DNA of 64,000 bases. Origin: Microbacterium sp. 3J1. GTDB lineage: Bacteria; Actinomycetota; Actinomycetes; Actinomycetales; Microbacteriaceae. A program made the translations under genes and the position numbers. The stretch lies in the NCBI RefSeq assembly GCF_001049495.1, contig NZ_CDWI01000002.1, forward strand, positions 62,001 through 126,000, written 5' to 3'. Below are positions 10,354 to 17,256 of this stretch, one piece after another (the first letter of the stretch is position 1; every line of letters begins with the position of its first letter). The notes under the pieces were generated by a model. It was not told where the DNA came from. It worked only from the letters and a program-made list of their open reading frames with translations, and searched no databases.

Positions 10354-10440
10354 GCGCACAGCTTCGGAGACCACCCCGCGAAACGCCGTGTGAACGTCAT
10401 GTTCCACGGCGTTTCGTCGTCGTGGTCCGAAGCTGTGCGC
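10354..10440. repeat. Dispersed palindromic repeat, copy A
   Basis: Left arm from 10354 and right arm to 10440 share GCGCACAGCTTCGGA and its exact complement at the ends. Inner blocks (CCAC, GAAACGCCGTG, GAAC) also pair across a five-base centre at 10396-10400. The 87-base unit could fold into one long imperfect hairpin. The same end sequence recurs in three other places in this window (11404, 43741, 43949). It lies just after pstB and could double as its transcript end, though no U-run follows. Confidence 0.85.
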
Positions 10441-10548
10441 GCCGCGGGTCCCGCCACTGACTCTGCACGGGGGTCTCAATCCGTCGGTCGTCCACGGTTC
10501 GCGGTCTTACGCGACTGGTCGGGTGCACGCGGACCCCATCCTGGAGCG

Positions 10549-11373
10549 ATGTGTCGCTCCGGAGTGGTCGAGGTATGGACGTGGCGCGAGCTCAGGTCGA
10601 CGAGCTCTCGCGGCCGTCTCGAAGAGCGGATGCGGCGGGGCGAGCTCCGTCGCATCCGACGAGGGGTGTACGCGGCGGCGACCGCGTGCACGATCGCCAT
10701 CCGCGCGGCGGAACACGGTGGCGCGCCCGCCTGCGAGTCCGCGGCGCGACACCTCGGCATCTGGGTCCTCGACGCGCCGGGCCTCCACGTCTGGCTGCGA
10801 CCCGACCGACACCATCAGGCATCGAGAAGCCAGGACTGCGACTGCATCCGCCACTGGGACGCAGGATCATCAGCCGCGGCGTTCGCCCTCCCCTCCGTGC
10901 AGCGCATCCTCGTGCAGATCTATCGGTGCAGGGGCGCCGAGCCCTTCTTCGTCGCACTCGAGTCGGCACGGCGACTCGGCCTGATCTCTCGCCCGGCCCT
11001 GCGGTCGCTGAGACGAACGCTGGATGAGAGAGGCAAGGACCTCGTCGACTTCTCTCGCTCGGACGCGGACAGCGGGCTCGAGTCGCTCGTGCGGCTCCGC
11101 GTACGGAAGTTCGGCTGGAGCGTCCGCACCCAGGTTCGAGTGGTGGGCACGGGCGCGGTGGACCTCCTCATCGACGGCTGGCTCATCGTCGAGACGGACG
11201 GACGGCAGAATCACGAGGAGCCGGCTCATCGTCATCGTGACCTGATGAGGGACGCGACGGCAGCGTCGTGGGGTCACGTCTCACTGCGGTTCGACTACGC
11301 GATGGTTGTCCATGACTGGGACATCGTCGAACGGGCGATCGTCGCGATGATGGCGCTCATGCCTCGGGCATGA
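10549..11373 (+). CDS. AbiEi-like winged helix plus DUF559 (Vsr-like) endonuclease-domain protein
   Basis: 274 aa from ATG 10549; the frame is open back to 10390, so the start is uncertain. The N-terminal part WTWRELRS through GRLEERMRRGELRRIRRGVYA resembles the winged helix of AbiEi-type antitoxin proteins. The C-terminal part has GAVDLLIDGWLIVETDG near residues 202-218. The spaced Asp and Glu resemble the PD-(D/E)xK core of DUF559/Vsr nucleases, although the usual Lys after Glu is replaced (ETD). No partner toxin gene is adjacent. Copies of the same palindromic repeat lie on both sides (10354-10440 and 11404-11490), so the unit may be mobile. Function unknown. Confidence 0.75.
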   Translation: MCRSGVVEVWTWRELRSTSSRGRLEERMRRGELRRIRRGVYAAATACTIAIRAAEHGGAPACESAARHLGIWVLDAPGLHVWLRPDRHHQASRSQDCDCIRHWDAGSSAAAFALPSVQRILVQIYRCRGAEPFFVALESARRLGLISRPALRSLRRTLDERGKDLVDFSRSDADSGLESLVRLRVRKFGWSVRTQVRVVGTGAVDLLIDGWLIVETDGRQNHEEPAHRHRDLMRDATAASWGHVSLRFDYAMVVHDWDIVERAIVAMMALMPRA

Positions 11374-11403
11374 CCGACCGCACGATCGTCTGCACGCATT
11401 GGC

Positions 11404-11490
11404 GCGCACAGCTTCGGAGCTCACACGTCGACACGCCGGCACGAGGAGCCGACACGCCGGGAGCGGGGCCCCGACTCCGAAGCTGTGCTC
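11404..11490. repeat. Dispersed palindromic repeat, copy B
   Basis: The left end GCGCACAGCTTCGGAG at 11404-11419 is identical to copy A. The right end CTCCGAAGCTGTGC at 11475-11488 is its complement. Inner arms are GC-rich and contain a direct repeat of CGACACGCCGG. The core differs from copy A, so conservation is concentrated at the outer 14-16 bases. It begins 30 bases after the stop of the DUF559 gene. Confidence 0.8.
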
Positions 11491-11571
11491 CGGCCGGGGG
11501 TCGGGATCGGGGGACGGAGGACGGGGGTCGGGGGACGGGGGTGGGGGTCGGGGTCGGGGACGGGGGACGGG
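11491..11571 (+). repeat. G-rich low-complexity tract
   Basis: About 80 bases of irregularly repeated GGGGAC/GGGGTC words on the plus strand, with more than ten runs of three or more G. It lies between the palindromic repeat and the end of pabC. The plus strand could form G-quadruplexes. No gene is seen in it. Confidence 0.8.
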
Positions 11572-12456
11572 TCAGTCGCGCGGAGACAGCAGGTACTGGT
11601 TGAGCTCGGCGGTGAACGCCGCGTCGACGGGCAGGGCGGCGCCGTCCACGCTGGTGATGGGGGCCGCGAGACGGACGCTCGACACCAGCCACGCGGCATC
11701 CGCCGTGGTGAGATCGGATGCCGGGACCTGCGCGTATGCGGCATCGAAACCTCGCGCGGCGAGATGCTCGTACACGCTCAGCTGCGTCGTGCCGTGCAGG
11801 ATGCCGCCGTTCGGCGCGGGGGTGACGAAGCGGTCGCCGAAGCGCAGGATGAGCGATGCCGTCGGAGCCTCGAGCACGAAGCCGTCGCGCGAGAGGAAGA
11901 TCGCGTCGTCGGCGCCCCGGCGATGCGCCTCGCGGAGCGCCGCCATGTTGACGGCGTATGAGAGGGTCTTGGCGCCCAGCAGCAGCCAGGGCGCCCGTTC
12001 GGCGATGTCCAGGTCATAGCCCCGGTCGAGGGTCACGACGCGCACGCCGTTCGTGCGGACCGCGGAGAAGTCGGATGCCGGTGCCACCGTCACCCATGCC
12101 GTCGGCGTCGGGCCGTGCTCGACGCCTCGGCTGAGGATGAGCTTGATGACGTACTCGCCCTCGCCGCAGTCCGCGGCGGCCCGGTCGACCGCCTGATGCC
12201 ACTGAGCCTGGTTCGGGACGGGCAGATCGCACAGCCGAGCCGAGTGGGCGAGCCGTTCGAGGTGCGGAACCACCTCCTGCGCGTGCCGATCGACGACGCC
12301 GATGGACTCGAACACACCGTCGCCGCGCTGGGTGCTCAGCTCGCCGACGCTGAGCGCGGGGGCCGCTGCGTCGACACGCGTGAAGCTGTCGGAGAAGTCG
12401 TCTCGGACGGCATCCGACGTGGCTGGGTCGATCATGAGGGCGAAACGGCGGGTCAT
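11572..12456 (-). CDS. pabC: Aminodeoxychorismate lyase / class IV PLP aminotransferase
   Basis: 294 aa, fold-type IV PLP enzyme. The catalytic Lys is in GAKTLSYAVN at residue 163. EAPTASLILRFGDRFVTP and GILHGTTQLSVYE are the phosphate- and substrate-binding segments of the aminodeoxychorismate lyase/branched-chain aminotransferase family. In folate synthesis PabC converts aminodeoxychorismate to p-aminobenzoate and pyruvate. Size and motifs fit PabC better than the longer branched-chain aminotransferases, but D-amino acid aminotransferase activity cannot be excluded. It stands alone on the minus strand. A TTGTAA/TATTCC promoter pair lies about 30-50 bases upstream of its start. Confidence 0.8.
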   Translation of the reverse strand: MTRRFALMIDPATSDAVRDDFSDSFTRVDAAAPALSVGELSTQRGDGVFESIGVVDRHAQEVVPHLERLAHSARLCDLPVPNQAQWHQAVDRAAADCGEGEYVIKLILSRGVEHGPTPTAWVTVAPASDFSAVRTNGVRVVTLDRGYDLDIAERAPWLLLGAKTLSYAVNMAALREAHRRGADDAIFLSRDGFVLEAPTASLILRFGDRFVTPAPNGGILHGTTQLSVYEHLAARGFDAAYAQVPASDLTTADAAWLVSSVRLAAPITSVDGAALPVDAAFTAELNQYLLSPRD

Positions 12457-12500
12457 GCACAGAGCCTACGACGCCGGGAATAGCCACAGCGGTATCGCGT

Positions 12501-12600
12501 TACAATGGAGTGGCCGGGCCGCATAACCCCGGGCTCCATTTTTCGCCGCTGCGAGCGGCCTTCCGCCGAGAGGCGTTCTTGCGGCCCGGTCTTCTCATGT
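12501..12600 (+). ncRNA. Candidate structured RNA (multi-stem)
   Basis: A perfect 10-bp stem (12514-12523 with 12580-12589) encloses two hairpins. One is GCCGCT/AGCGGC with loop GCG at 12545-12559. The other is CGCC/GGCG closed by the GNRA loop GAGA at 12564-12575. An alternative stem TGGAG/CTCCA at the 5' side is followed by TTTTT at 12539-12543, which would act as a terminator. TACAAT at 12501-12506 could be a -10 element, but no good -35 is seen. No matching known family was recognised. In a 70% GC genome chance stems are common, so this stays a candidate. Confidence 0.35.
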
Positions 12601-12656
12601 CCGGCAGCACGCCGCCCGGGTTCAGGCGTGAACGTCCCCGCGCGCAGAGACCGCGT

Positions 12657-13286
12657 TCAGGCGAGAGCGCCGGCCCGCCACAGCACGGCCGAGGCCGACA
12701 GGTCTTGCGCGTAGCTGCTGAGTCGCAGCGCCCTCGTCGTCAGCTCGCTCCCCCTGGCGGGTTCCGTGTTCTCGTAATCGTCGGCTGTGTGCGTGGCGCC
12801 CGAGGCCTGCACCCGGCAGAATGCCGCCGCACGGTCGAGGGCGACGGCGAAGTCGCCGCGGAACGCACCGCGGAGGATCGTGTCGATGAGCACGACGAGC
12901 TCCTCCGGATTGGCGGGAATGGGTGCGCCGGCGATCACCACATCGGCCGAGGCCAGCTCGACCCGTCCGCGCTCGTACAGCAGGGCGGCGGTCTGCGGAT
13001 CGGCATGGATGGCGAGCTGCAGCAGATACAGCCTCCACAGGGCGCCCGGAAGGGTGCGTGACGGCGCCTTCGACCACAGCTCGGCGATCTCGTCGATGCC
13101 GTGCTCGGCGGTGAACGCCACCAGCCGCTCGGCGCTGACGCCGCTCTCGTCGGCGCGCACACGGGTGAGAAGAGCGGATGCCGTCGCGTGCGCCACCCGT
13201 GTCTCCTCCGCCGGATCGTGAGTGCCGACGATGTTGTCGAAGGCACTGGTGGGGCGGCGCACAGGGCGGGAGAACTGCTCGGGCAT
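12657..13286 (-). CDS. Conserved hypothetical protein, 209 aa
   Basis: Begins MPEQFSRPVRRPTSAFD. The open frame extends 16 codons upstream, but composition changes there. The protein is mostly alpha-helical in appearance, soluble, without signal peptide or membrane helix. Recognisable stretches such as GALWRLYLLQLAIHADPQTA and EELVVLIDTILRGAFRGDFA do not point me to a function. It stands 75 bases after the end of rskA on the same strand and could be read through from the sigK operon. I make no functional call. Confidence 0.65.
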   Translation of the reverse strand: MPEQFSRPVRRPTSAFDNIVGTHDPAEETRVAHATASALLTRVRADESGVSAERLVAFTAEHGIDEIAELWSKAPSRTLPGALWRLYLLQLAIHADPQTAALLYERGRVELASADVVIAGAPIPANPEELVVLIDTILRGAFRGDFAVALDRAAAFCRVQASGATHTADDYENTEPARGSELTTRALRLSSYAQDLSASAVLWRAGALA

Positions 13287-13360
13287 CACACCAGGGTACG
13301 CGTCGCGACCGACATCGGGGCGCGGTCTCCACACCTCGACCGGTGTCGGCGTCCGATACG

Positions 13361-14155
13361 TCAGGCGGTGGGGATGACGATGACCGGGTCGGTCGTCGGT
13401 GTACCCGAGGGAGAGCCGCCTGCCTGCTCGATCGTGACCGCGATGACGTCTCCTGCGTGCATCTCACCCGCGAGGACCGCGGTCGCGTCGCCGTCCTCTG
13501 CGTCGAACACGCCGGCGGACACCGGAGTGTCGCCGCGGACGTACCAGAGCTCGTAGGTCTCGCCGTCGGCCAGGGAGGGGATGCCGTCGGTGACCAGCAC
13601 CGACTTCCCGAGCGAGGCCGACCAGTGCGCGGTCGCGGCGCCGCCGTCGGCGAGTTCGATGGTGGCCTGCTGCGCGTCCTCCGCAGCCCGGATGTCCTCG
13701 AGAGCGACGACGCTCGCCGGCCGGTTGAGATGGCTGTTGAGGGCCACGGTCCCGACCCCGACGCCGACGAGGAGCGCGAGGCAGGCCGCGAGCGCGAACA
13801 GGATGCGCAGCGGGTGCGCGGGAGCTTTGGCGTTCAGGCCCCCGGAGCTCGCTCTCGGCGACTCCGGCTCGGGTGCGGCATCCGCGTCGTTCGACGGCCC
13901 CACCTCGGCGACGATCGCGTCGCCGTCCTGCGGCGTCTGCGCGATGCGTGCGAGGAGGGATGAGCGGATGCTGCTCGGCGGCTCCACCGGCATGACGCCC
14001 TCGGCGAGGAGCGCCGCGGTCGCGGCATCCACGTCGGCGAGGCCCTGCCATTCAGGGTGCGCGACGAGCGCGGCGTGGTAGCGCTGCTGCTCGTCCGGCG
14101 ACAGCGCGTCGAGTGCCGCCCCTGCCGCGAGGTCTTCGAATTCCTGCTCGTTCAT
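13361..14155 (-). CDS. rskA: Membrane anti-sigma factor RskA-like
   Basis: 264 aa. The N-terminal cytoplasmic sigma-binding domain is residues 1-110. One membrane helix (about 116-139, PLRILFALAACLALLVGVGV) follows. The extracellular RskA C-terminal domain has the typical GETYELWYVRGDTPVSAGVF and a C-terminal VTIEQAGGSPSGTPT. In Mycobacterium tuberculosis RskA holds SigK inactive until regulated proteolysis releases it. Its ATG overlaps the sigK stop by four bases, the standard sigma/anti-sigma arrangement. Confidence 0.92.
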   Translation of the reverse strand: MNEQEFEDLAAGAALDALSPDEQQRYHAALVAHPEWQGLADVDAATAALLAEGVMPVEPPSSIRSSLLARIAQTPQDGDAIVAEVGPSNDADAAPEPESPRASSGGLNAKAPAHPLRILFALAACLALLVGVGVGTVALNSHLNRPASVVALEDIRAAEDAQQATIELADGGAATAHWSASLGKSVLVTDGIPSLADGETYELWYVRGDTPVSAGVFDAEDGDATAVLAGEMHAGDVIAVTIEQAGGSPSGTPTTDPVIVIPTA

Positions 14156-14751
14156 GCTGTCACCCCCAGTGCTGTCCGGAGACGGGAGAGCCCGTCTCGC
14201 ATCCGTGTCTTGATCGTCCCCAGCGGTGCCCCCACCAGCACTGCCACCTCGTTCTGACTGTAACCGCCGTAATAAGCGAGGACGAGCGCTTCGCGCTGTG
14301 CCTCAGGAAGACCCGAGAGGGCGTTGACGACCTTCTCGCCCTCGATCCCCAGTTCCACCCGTTCCGCGACACTGTCGTGTGCGACACCGATATCCCTGTA
14401 ACCGGCCTTCACGTCCCGGTCCGCGCTGGACTGGGATGCTCGGACCCGGTCGACCGCACGGCGGTGAGCGATCGTCATCACCCAGGTTCTTCCCTGACCC
14501 TTGTTCGGAGCGAACCGCGAAGCGGATTGCCAGATCTCGAGAAAGACCTCTTGGAGGACCTCTTCGCTCTGGGAGCGGTTCACGAGCACGCGCAGGATGA
14601 GGCCGAAGACGCGGGAGGAGAGGGTGTCGTACAGCTCTGCGAACGCGCGCTCGTCGCCGTCGCCGATACGCACGAGCAGGTCGGCGACCGCATCACTCGC
14701 CGTACCGTCCTCGGGTACGTCCATCCCATCGATGACCATCCCCTCAAGCAT
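14152..14751 (-). CDS. sigK: ECF RNA polymerase sigma factor SigK
   Basis: 199 aa. Sigma region 2 covers about residues 30-100 ([51 protein letters not shown]). Region 4 covers about 140-190 ([36 protein letters not shown]). The pairing with RskA and the divergent MPT70/83-like gene identify it as SigK. ATG 14751 is chosen because GGGGGAGG precedes it at normal distance. A SigK-like promoter lies upstream, so it probably controls its own transcription. Confidence 0.92.
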   Translation of the reverse strand: MLEGMVIDGMDVPEDGTASDAVADLLVRIGDGDERAFAELYDTLSSRVFGLILRVLVNRSQSEEVLQEVFLEIWQSASRFAPNKGQGRTWVMTIAHRRAVDRVRASQSSADRDVKAGYRDIGVAHDSVAERVELGIEGEKVVNALSGLPEAQREALVLAYYGGYSQNEVAVLVGAPLGTIKTRMRDGLSRLRTALGVTA

Positions 14752-14811
14752 GCCGCATCCTCCCCCCTTTCCCGTGTAACCGTCACCCGAACGTGAAGGA
14801 AAACACCTCGG

Positions 14812-14838
14812 ATTCCGCGGTCGGTGAGGATCGGATCG
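14812..14838 (-). promoter_or_regulatory. Putative SigK-type promoter of sigK-rskA
   Basis: On the minus strand CGATCC (14833-14838) and CGGAAT (14812-14817) are separated by exactly 15 bases. Each differs by one base from the mycobacterial SigK elements CCATCC and CCGAAT. The sigK start lies about 60 bases downstream. Spacing and similarity match the promoter on the other strand, so autoregulation is plausible. Confidence 0.55.
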
Positions 14839-14857
14839 AGAGAATCCGAGATTTCTC

Positions 14858-14884
14858 CCATCCGATCCCCAGAGTGCTCCGAAC
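14858..14884 (+). promoter_or_regulatory. Putative SigK-type promoter of the fasciclin lipoprotein
   Basis: CCATCC (14858-14863) and CCGAAC (14879-14884) are 15 bases apart. The -35 matches the published M. tuberculosis SigK motif exactly and the -10 differs at the last base from CCGAAT. The lipoprotein ATG follows about 50 bases downstream. Confidence 0.65.
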
Positions 14885-14936
14885 AGCTGTCAACGTCACG
14901 GAGAGGCCGTGGCACACAGTTCTGAAGGAGCTCGAG

Positions 14937-15599
14937 ATGTTCAGCACCAAGAAGAAGGTCACCGCAGCGATCACCCTCGGACTTGCGAGCGCATTCTTGC
15001 TCTCCGCATGTTCGATGGGCGGCACCACCACGGAAGAGCCGGCAGAGTCGACGGCGCCGGAGACGTCGGAGGAGACGATGGCCCCCGAGACCATGGACCC
15101 CGCTGCCAACCTCGTCGGCCCCGGCTGCGCGGCGTACGCCGAGGCTGTTCCGGAGGGCGCCGGCTCCGTGTCGGGCATGGCTCAGGACCCGGTGGCCGTG
15201 GCCGCCTCCAACAACCCGCTGCTCACCACTCTCGTGGCGGCTGTCAGCGGTCAGCTCAACCCCGACGTCGACCTCGTCGACACGCTCAACGGTGACGAGT
15301 TCACCGTCTTCGCGCCGGTCGATGAGGCCTTCGCGAAGATCGACCCCGCGACCATCGAGGCCCTGAAGACGGACAGCGCCACGCTGAGCTCGATCCTCAC
15401 GTACCACGTGGTCCCCGGCCAGATCGCTCCCGATGAGATCGACGGAATGCACACCACCGTGCAGGGCGCCGACCTCGAGGTCTCGGGCAGCGGCGACAGC
15501 CTGATGGTCAACGACGCGAACGTCATCTGCGGTGGCGTCCAGACCGCCAACGCGACCGTGTACCTGATCGACTCGGTCCTGATGCCCCCGGCTGCGTAA
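14937..15599 (+). CDS. Fasciclin-domain lipoprotein, MPT70/MPT83-like
   Basis: 220 aa. A signal peptide ends in the lipobox LLSAC with Cys at residue 25. A Thr/Glu/Pro linker (about 29-55) follows, then one FAS1 domain. Stretches such as [54 protein letters not shown] and [14 protein letters not shown] closely match mycobacterial MPT83/MPB70. It should be anchored on the outer face of the membrane; FAS1 domains mediate adhesion, but its ligand is unknown. ATG 14937 has GAAGGAG at proper distance; the frame upstream is not coding. It is divergent from sigK with a SigK-like promoter, repeating the mycobacterial regulon link. Confidence 0.93.
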   Translation: MFSTKKKVTAAITLGLASAFLLSACSMGGTTTEEPAESTAPETSEETMAPETMDPAANLVGPGCAAYAEAVPEGAGSVSGMAQDPVAVAASNNPLLTTLVAAVSGQLNPDVDLVDTLNGDEFTVFAPVDEAFAKIDPATIEALKTDSATLSSILTYHVVPGQIAPDEIDGMHTTVQGADLEVSGSGDSLMVNDANVICGGVQTANATVYLIDSVLMPPAA

Positions 15600-15611
15600 T
15601 CAGCAAGGGAC

Positions 15612-15630
15612 GCCGAGCTGAAAGCTCGGC
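15612..15630 (+). terminator. Short perfect hairpin after the fasciclin gene
   Basis: GCCGAGCT (15612-15619) and AGCTCGGC (15623-15630) pair around a GAA loop, 12 bases after the stop. No U-run follows. It may protect the 3' end; the stronger terminator is at 15675. Confidence 0.5.
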
Positions 15631-15674
15631 ACCCCCGCTCATTCGTCAGGGGGAGGGCGACGAGCGGGAGGAAG

Positions 15675-15713
15675 GGGCCGTCGACGAGACACTTCGTCGG
15701 CGGCCCTTTCTGT
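15675..15713 (+). terminator. Intrinsic terminator of the fasciclin gene
   Basis: A 13-bp stem (15675-15687 with 15694-15706, one G-U pair) with a six-base loop is followed by TTTCTGT. It sits between the lipoprotein gene and tRNA-Lys. Confidence 0.85.
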
Positions 15714-15733
15714 GCGCCCTAGACTGGGAGTGC

Positions 15734-15806
15734 GGGCCTCTAGCTCAGTTGGCAGAGCATCGGACTTTTAATCCGCGGGTCGTGGGTTCGAGCCCCACGG
15801 GGCCCA
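15734..15806 (+). tRNA. tRNA-Lys (anticodon TTT)
   Basis: 73 bases with a complete cloverleaf. Acceptor GGGCCTC pairs with GGGGCCC. The D-arm has TAGCTCAGTTGG, the anticodon loop CTTTTAA gives TTT, and the T-arm is GTGGG TTCGAGC CCCAC. The CCA is not fully encoded (ACCG follows). It stands alone, 110 bases upstream of the PfpI gene. Confidence 0.97.
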
Positions 15807-15916
15807 CCGCGTATCACCGCCGGTCGCATCCGGCCACCCCCTTCACCGCATCCGCGTGCCGCGAGAGGGTCGAATCGTCCCATCCGGGACTCGACCCCTC
15901 AACGAAAGGACGCATC

Positions 15917-16465
15917 ATGGCGACTCTCACCGACAGCCGAGTGGCATTCCTGGCGACAGACGGATTCGAGGACAGCGAGCTGACCAGCCCGTGGGAAGCG
16001 GTGCAGGGCGAGGGCGCGAGCGCGACCCTGATCGCGCCGGAGGGCGAGCAGATCAAGGGCAAGAACGGTCATGTCCAGCACGTCGACCTCACGTCGGCTG
16101 ATGCGAAGGCCGACGAGTTCGACGCGCTGGTTCTACCGGGCGGTGTCGTGAACGCCGACCACCTGCGCCTCGACAAGCCCTCGATCGATCTCGCGCGCAC
16201 GTTCTTCGAGCAGCACAAGCCGGTCGCGGTCATCTGCCACGGCGCATGGATCCTCATCGAGGCCGGCGTCGTCGACGGGCGGACGCTCACCAGCTACCCC
16301 AGCCTCGCGACCGACCTCCGCAACGCCGGAGCGTCCTGGGTCGACGAAGAGGTGGTCGTCGACCAGGGCCTCGTCTCGAGCCGCACCCCTGACGACCTGC
16401 CCGCGTTCAACGCGAAGCTCGTCGAGGAGATCTCCGAAGGACGCCACGCAGGCCAGACCGCGTGA
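15917..16465 (+). CDS. DJ-1/PfpI family protein (type 1 glutamine amidotransferase-like)
   Basis: 182 aa. The nucleophile elbow VAVICHGAWIL places Cys107 with His108, and Glu18 in DGFEDSEL is the conserved acidic partner of the PfpI/YhbO class. VLPGGVVNADHLR is the oxyanion-side loop. Members act as deglycases, chaperone-like stress proteins or intracellular proteases; which applies here is not visible. The start follows AAAGGA at 15905-15910. It is convergent with the CGNR gene, and a hairpin overlapping that gene's end probably terminates both. Confidence 0.92.
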   Translation: MATLTDSRVAFLATDGFEDSELTSPWEAVQGEGASATLIAPEGEQIKGKNGHVQHVDLTSADAKADEFDALVLPGGVVNADHLRLDKPSIDLARTFFEQHKPVAVICHGAWILIEAGVVDGRTLTSYPSLATDLRNAGASWVDEEVVVDQGLVSSRTPDDLPAFNAKLVEEISEGRHAGQTA

Positions 16466-16486
16466 CCTGAGCATCCTTCCGGCCGT

Positions 16487-16537
16487 CGGCGGTCCGGCGT
16501 CAGGCGCCCTCGCGGGCTCGATGACGCCGGACCGCCG
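16487..16537. terminator. Bidirectional hairpin overlapping the end of the CGNR gene
   Basis: A perfect 16-bp inverted repeat (16487-16502 with 16522-16537, 19-base loop) lies between the convergent PfpI and CGNR genes. Its right arm and loop are the last 12 codons of the CGNR gene, and its left arm contains that gene's stop. No long U-run follows on either side. Confidence 0.7.
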
Positions 16538-17021
16538 CTCTGTTCGCGCACCGCACCGAGCAGAACCGCTGGCGTCCGTTGCGGGTCACGTCGACGACGA
16601 CCCTCGTGCACGGCGACGCCTCACAGCGGCCCAGCCGATCCATGCCCCGCGTCACCAGATGCAGCGAGGTGCCGACGGCGATGATGGCTCGCAGCACATA
16701 CGGCAGCGACTGGACGTCATCGCGATAGTGGAGATGCCACCCCTCGCCGTCATGGTTCGTGAGACGGGGATACGCCGCCGCCTGCGCCATCTGCGTGTTG
16801 AGAAGCCTCGCCCGTTCATCGGCGTCCTGCGCGTCGACGATCCGCAGCCAGTCGTCGATGACGCGACGCACCTGCTCGTGATCGTCGGGAGCGGGCGGGA
16901 AGACCATCGTCATGCCCTTGTCGAGGGTCCGCTGCTCGATGCCTTCACGGTCCTCCGGAAAGTCATCGGCCAGAGATGCCGCGAGCAGGATCGCGTACTC
17001 GCCGTAAGGGTTGAGATGCAT
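16500..17021 (-). CDS. CGNR zinc-finger (ABATE-domain) protein
   Basis: 173 aa. The N-terminal ABATE-like domain begins MHLNPYGEYAILLAASL. The C-terminal zinc finger uses Cys133, Cys138, Cys154 and Cys158. The signature CGNR reads CANR here (CSVRCANRAAVRRHR), a Gly to Ala change. Members are thought to be stress-related DNA-binding regulators in actinobacteria; the targets are unknown. It is divergent from a small CxxC protein, with 25 bases between the two starts, so the promoters overlap. Confidence 0.85.
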   Translation of the reverse strand: MHLNPYGEYAILLAASLADDFPEDREGIEQRTLDKGMTMVFPPAPDDHEQVRRVIDDWLRIVDAQDADERARLLNTQMAQAAAYPRLTNHDGEGWHLHYRDDVQSLPYVLRAIIAVGTSLHLVTRGMDRLGRCEASPCTRVVVDVTRNGRQRFCSVRCANRAAVRRHRAREGA

Positions 17022-17046
17022 AAGGCCATTACATCACGCTGGATGC

Positions 17047-17247
17047 ATGACCTCGCTGCACACGCTTCCGATCGCCCGACAGACGCTCACCGCCCACGAG
17101 CACTCCTGGGTCGTGGACTCACGGCATCCGACCTCCGACGGCGTCGTGCTCTACGTGCGCTGTGGCGGATGCGACACCCGCCGCGTCGATCTGCAGACGC
17201 ACCCGACGATGCCTCCGGCAGCCCTCAGCCAGGAGCTCCGTCATTGA
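17047..17247 (+). CDS. Small CxxC protein, 66 aa, unknown function
   Basis: Begins MTSLHTLPIARQTLTAHEH and contains HSWVVDSRHPTSDGVVLYVRCGGCDTRRVDL, with a single CGGC pair and several His that could bind a metal. No membrane helix or signal peptide. The upstream in-frame ATG at 17011 would lie inside the divergent CGNR gene, so 17047 is preferred. It ends nine bases before the convergent M23 gene. I recognise no named family. Confidence 0.65.
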   Translation: MTSLHTLPIARQTLTAHEHSWVVDSRHPTSDGVVLYVRCGGCDTRRVDLQTHPTMPPAALSQELRH

Positions 17248-17256
17248 TCCCCCAGC

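Noticed and set aside
10549..11373. Complete AbiE toxin-antitoxin system
   Set aside because: Only the AbiEi-like winged helix is present, fused to a DUF559 domain; no AbiEii nucleotidyltransferase gene is adjacent.
12501..12600. SRP RNA as an explanation of the stem-loop near 12.5 kb
   Set aside because: The conserved SRP domain IV is absent here and clearly present at 56352-56443 on the minus strand.
12505..12714. Small protein of 69 aa starting at ATG 12505
   Set aside because: No ribosome site, Arg/Pro-rich shadow composition, and it overlaps the structured-RNA candidate and the end of another gene.
15749..15916. Open frame running through tRNA-Lys into the PfpI gene
   Set aside because: It translates the tRNA itself; the ribosome site and family start are at 15917.
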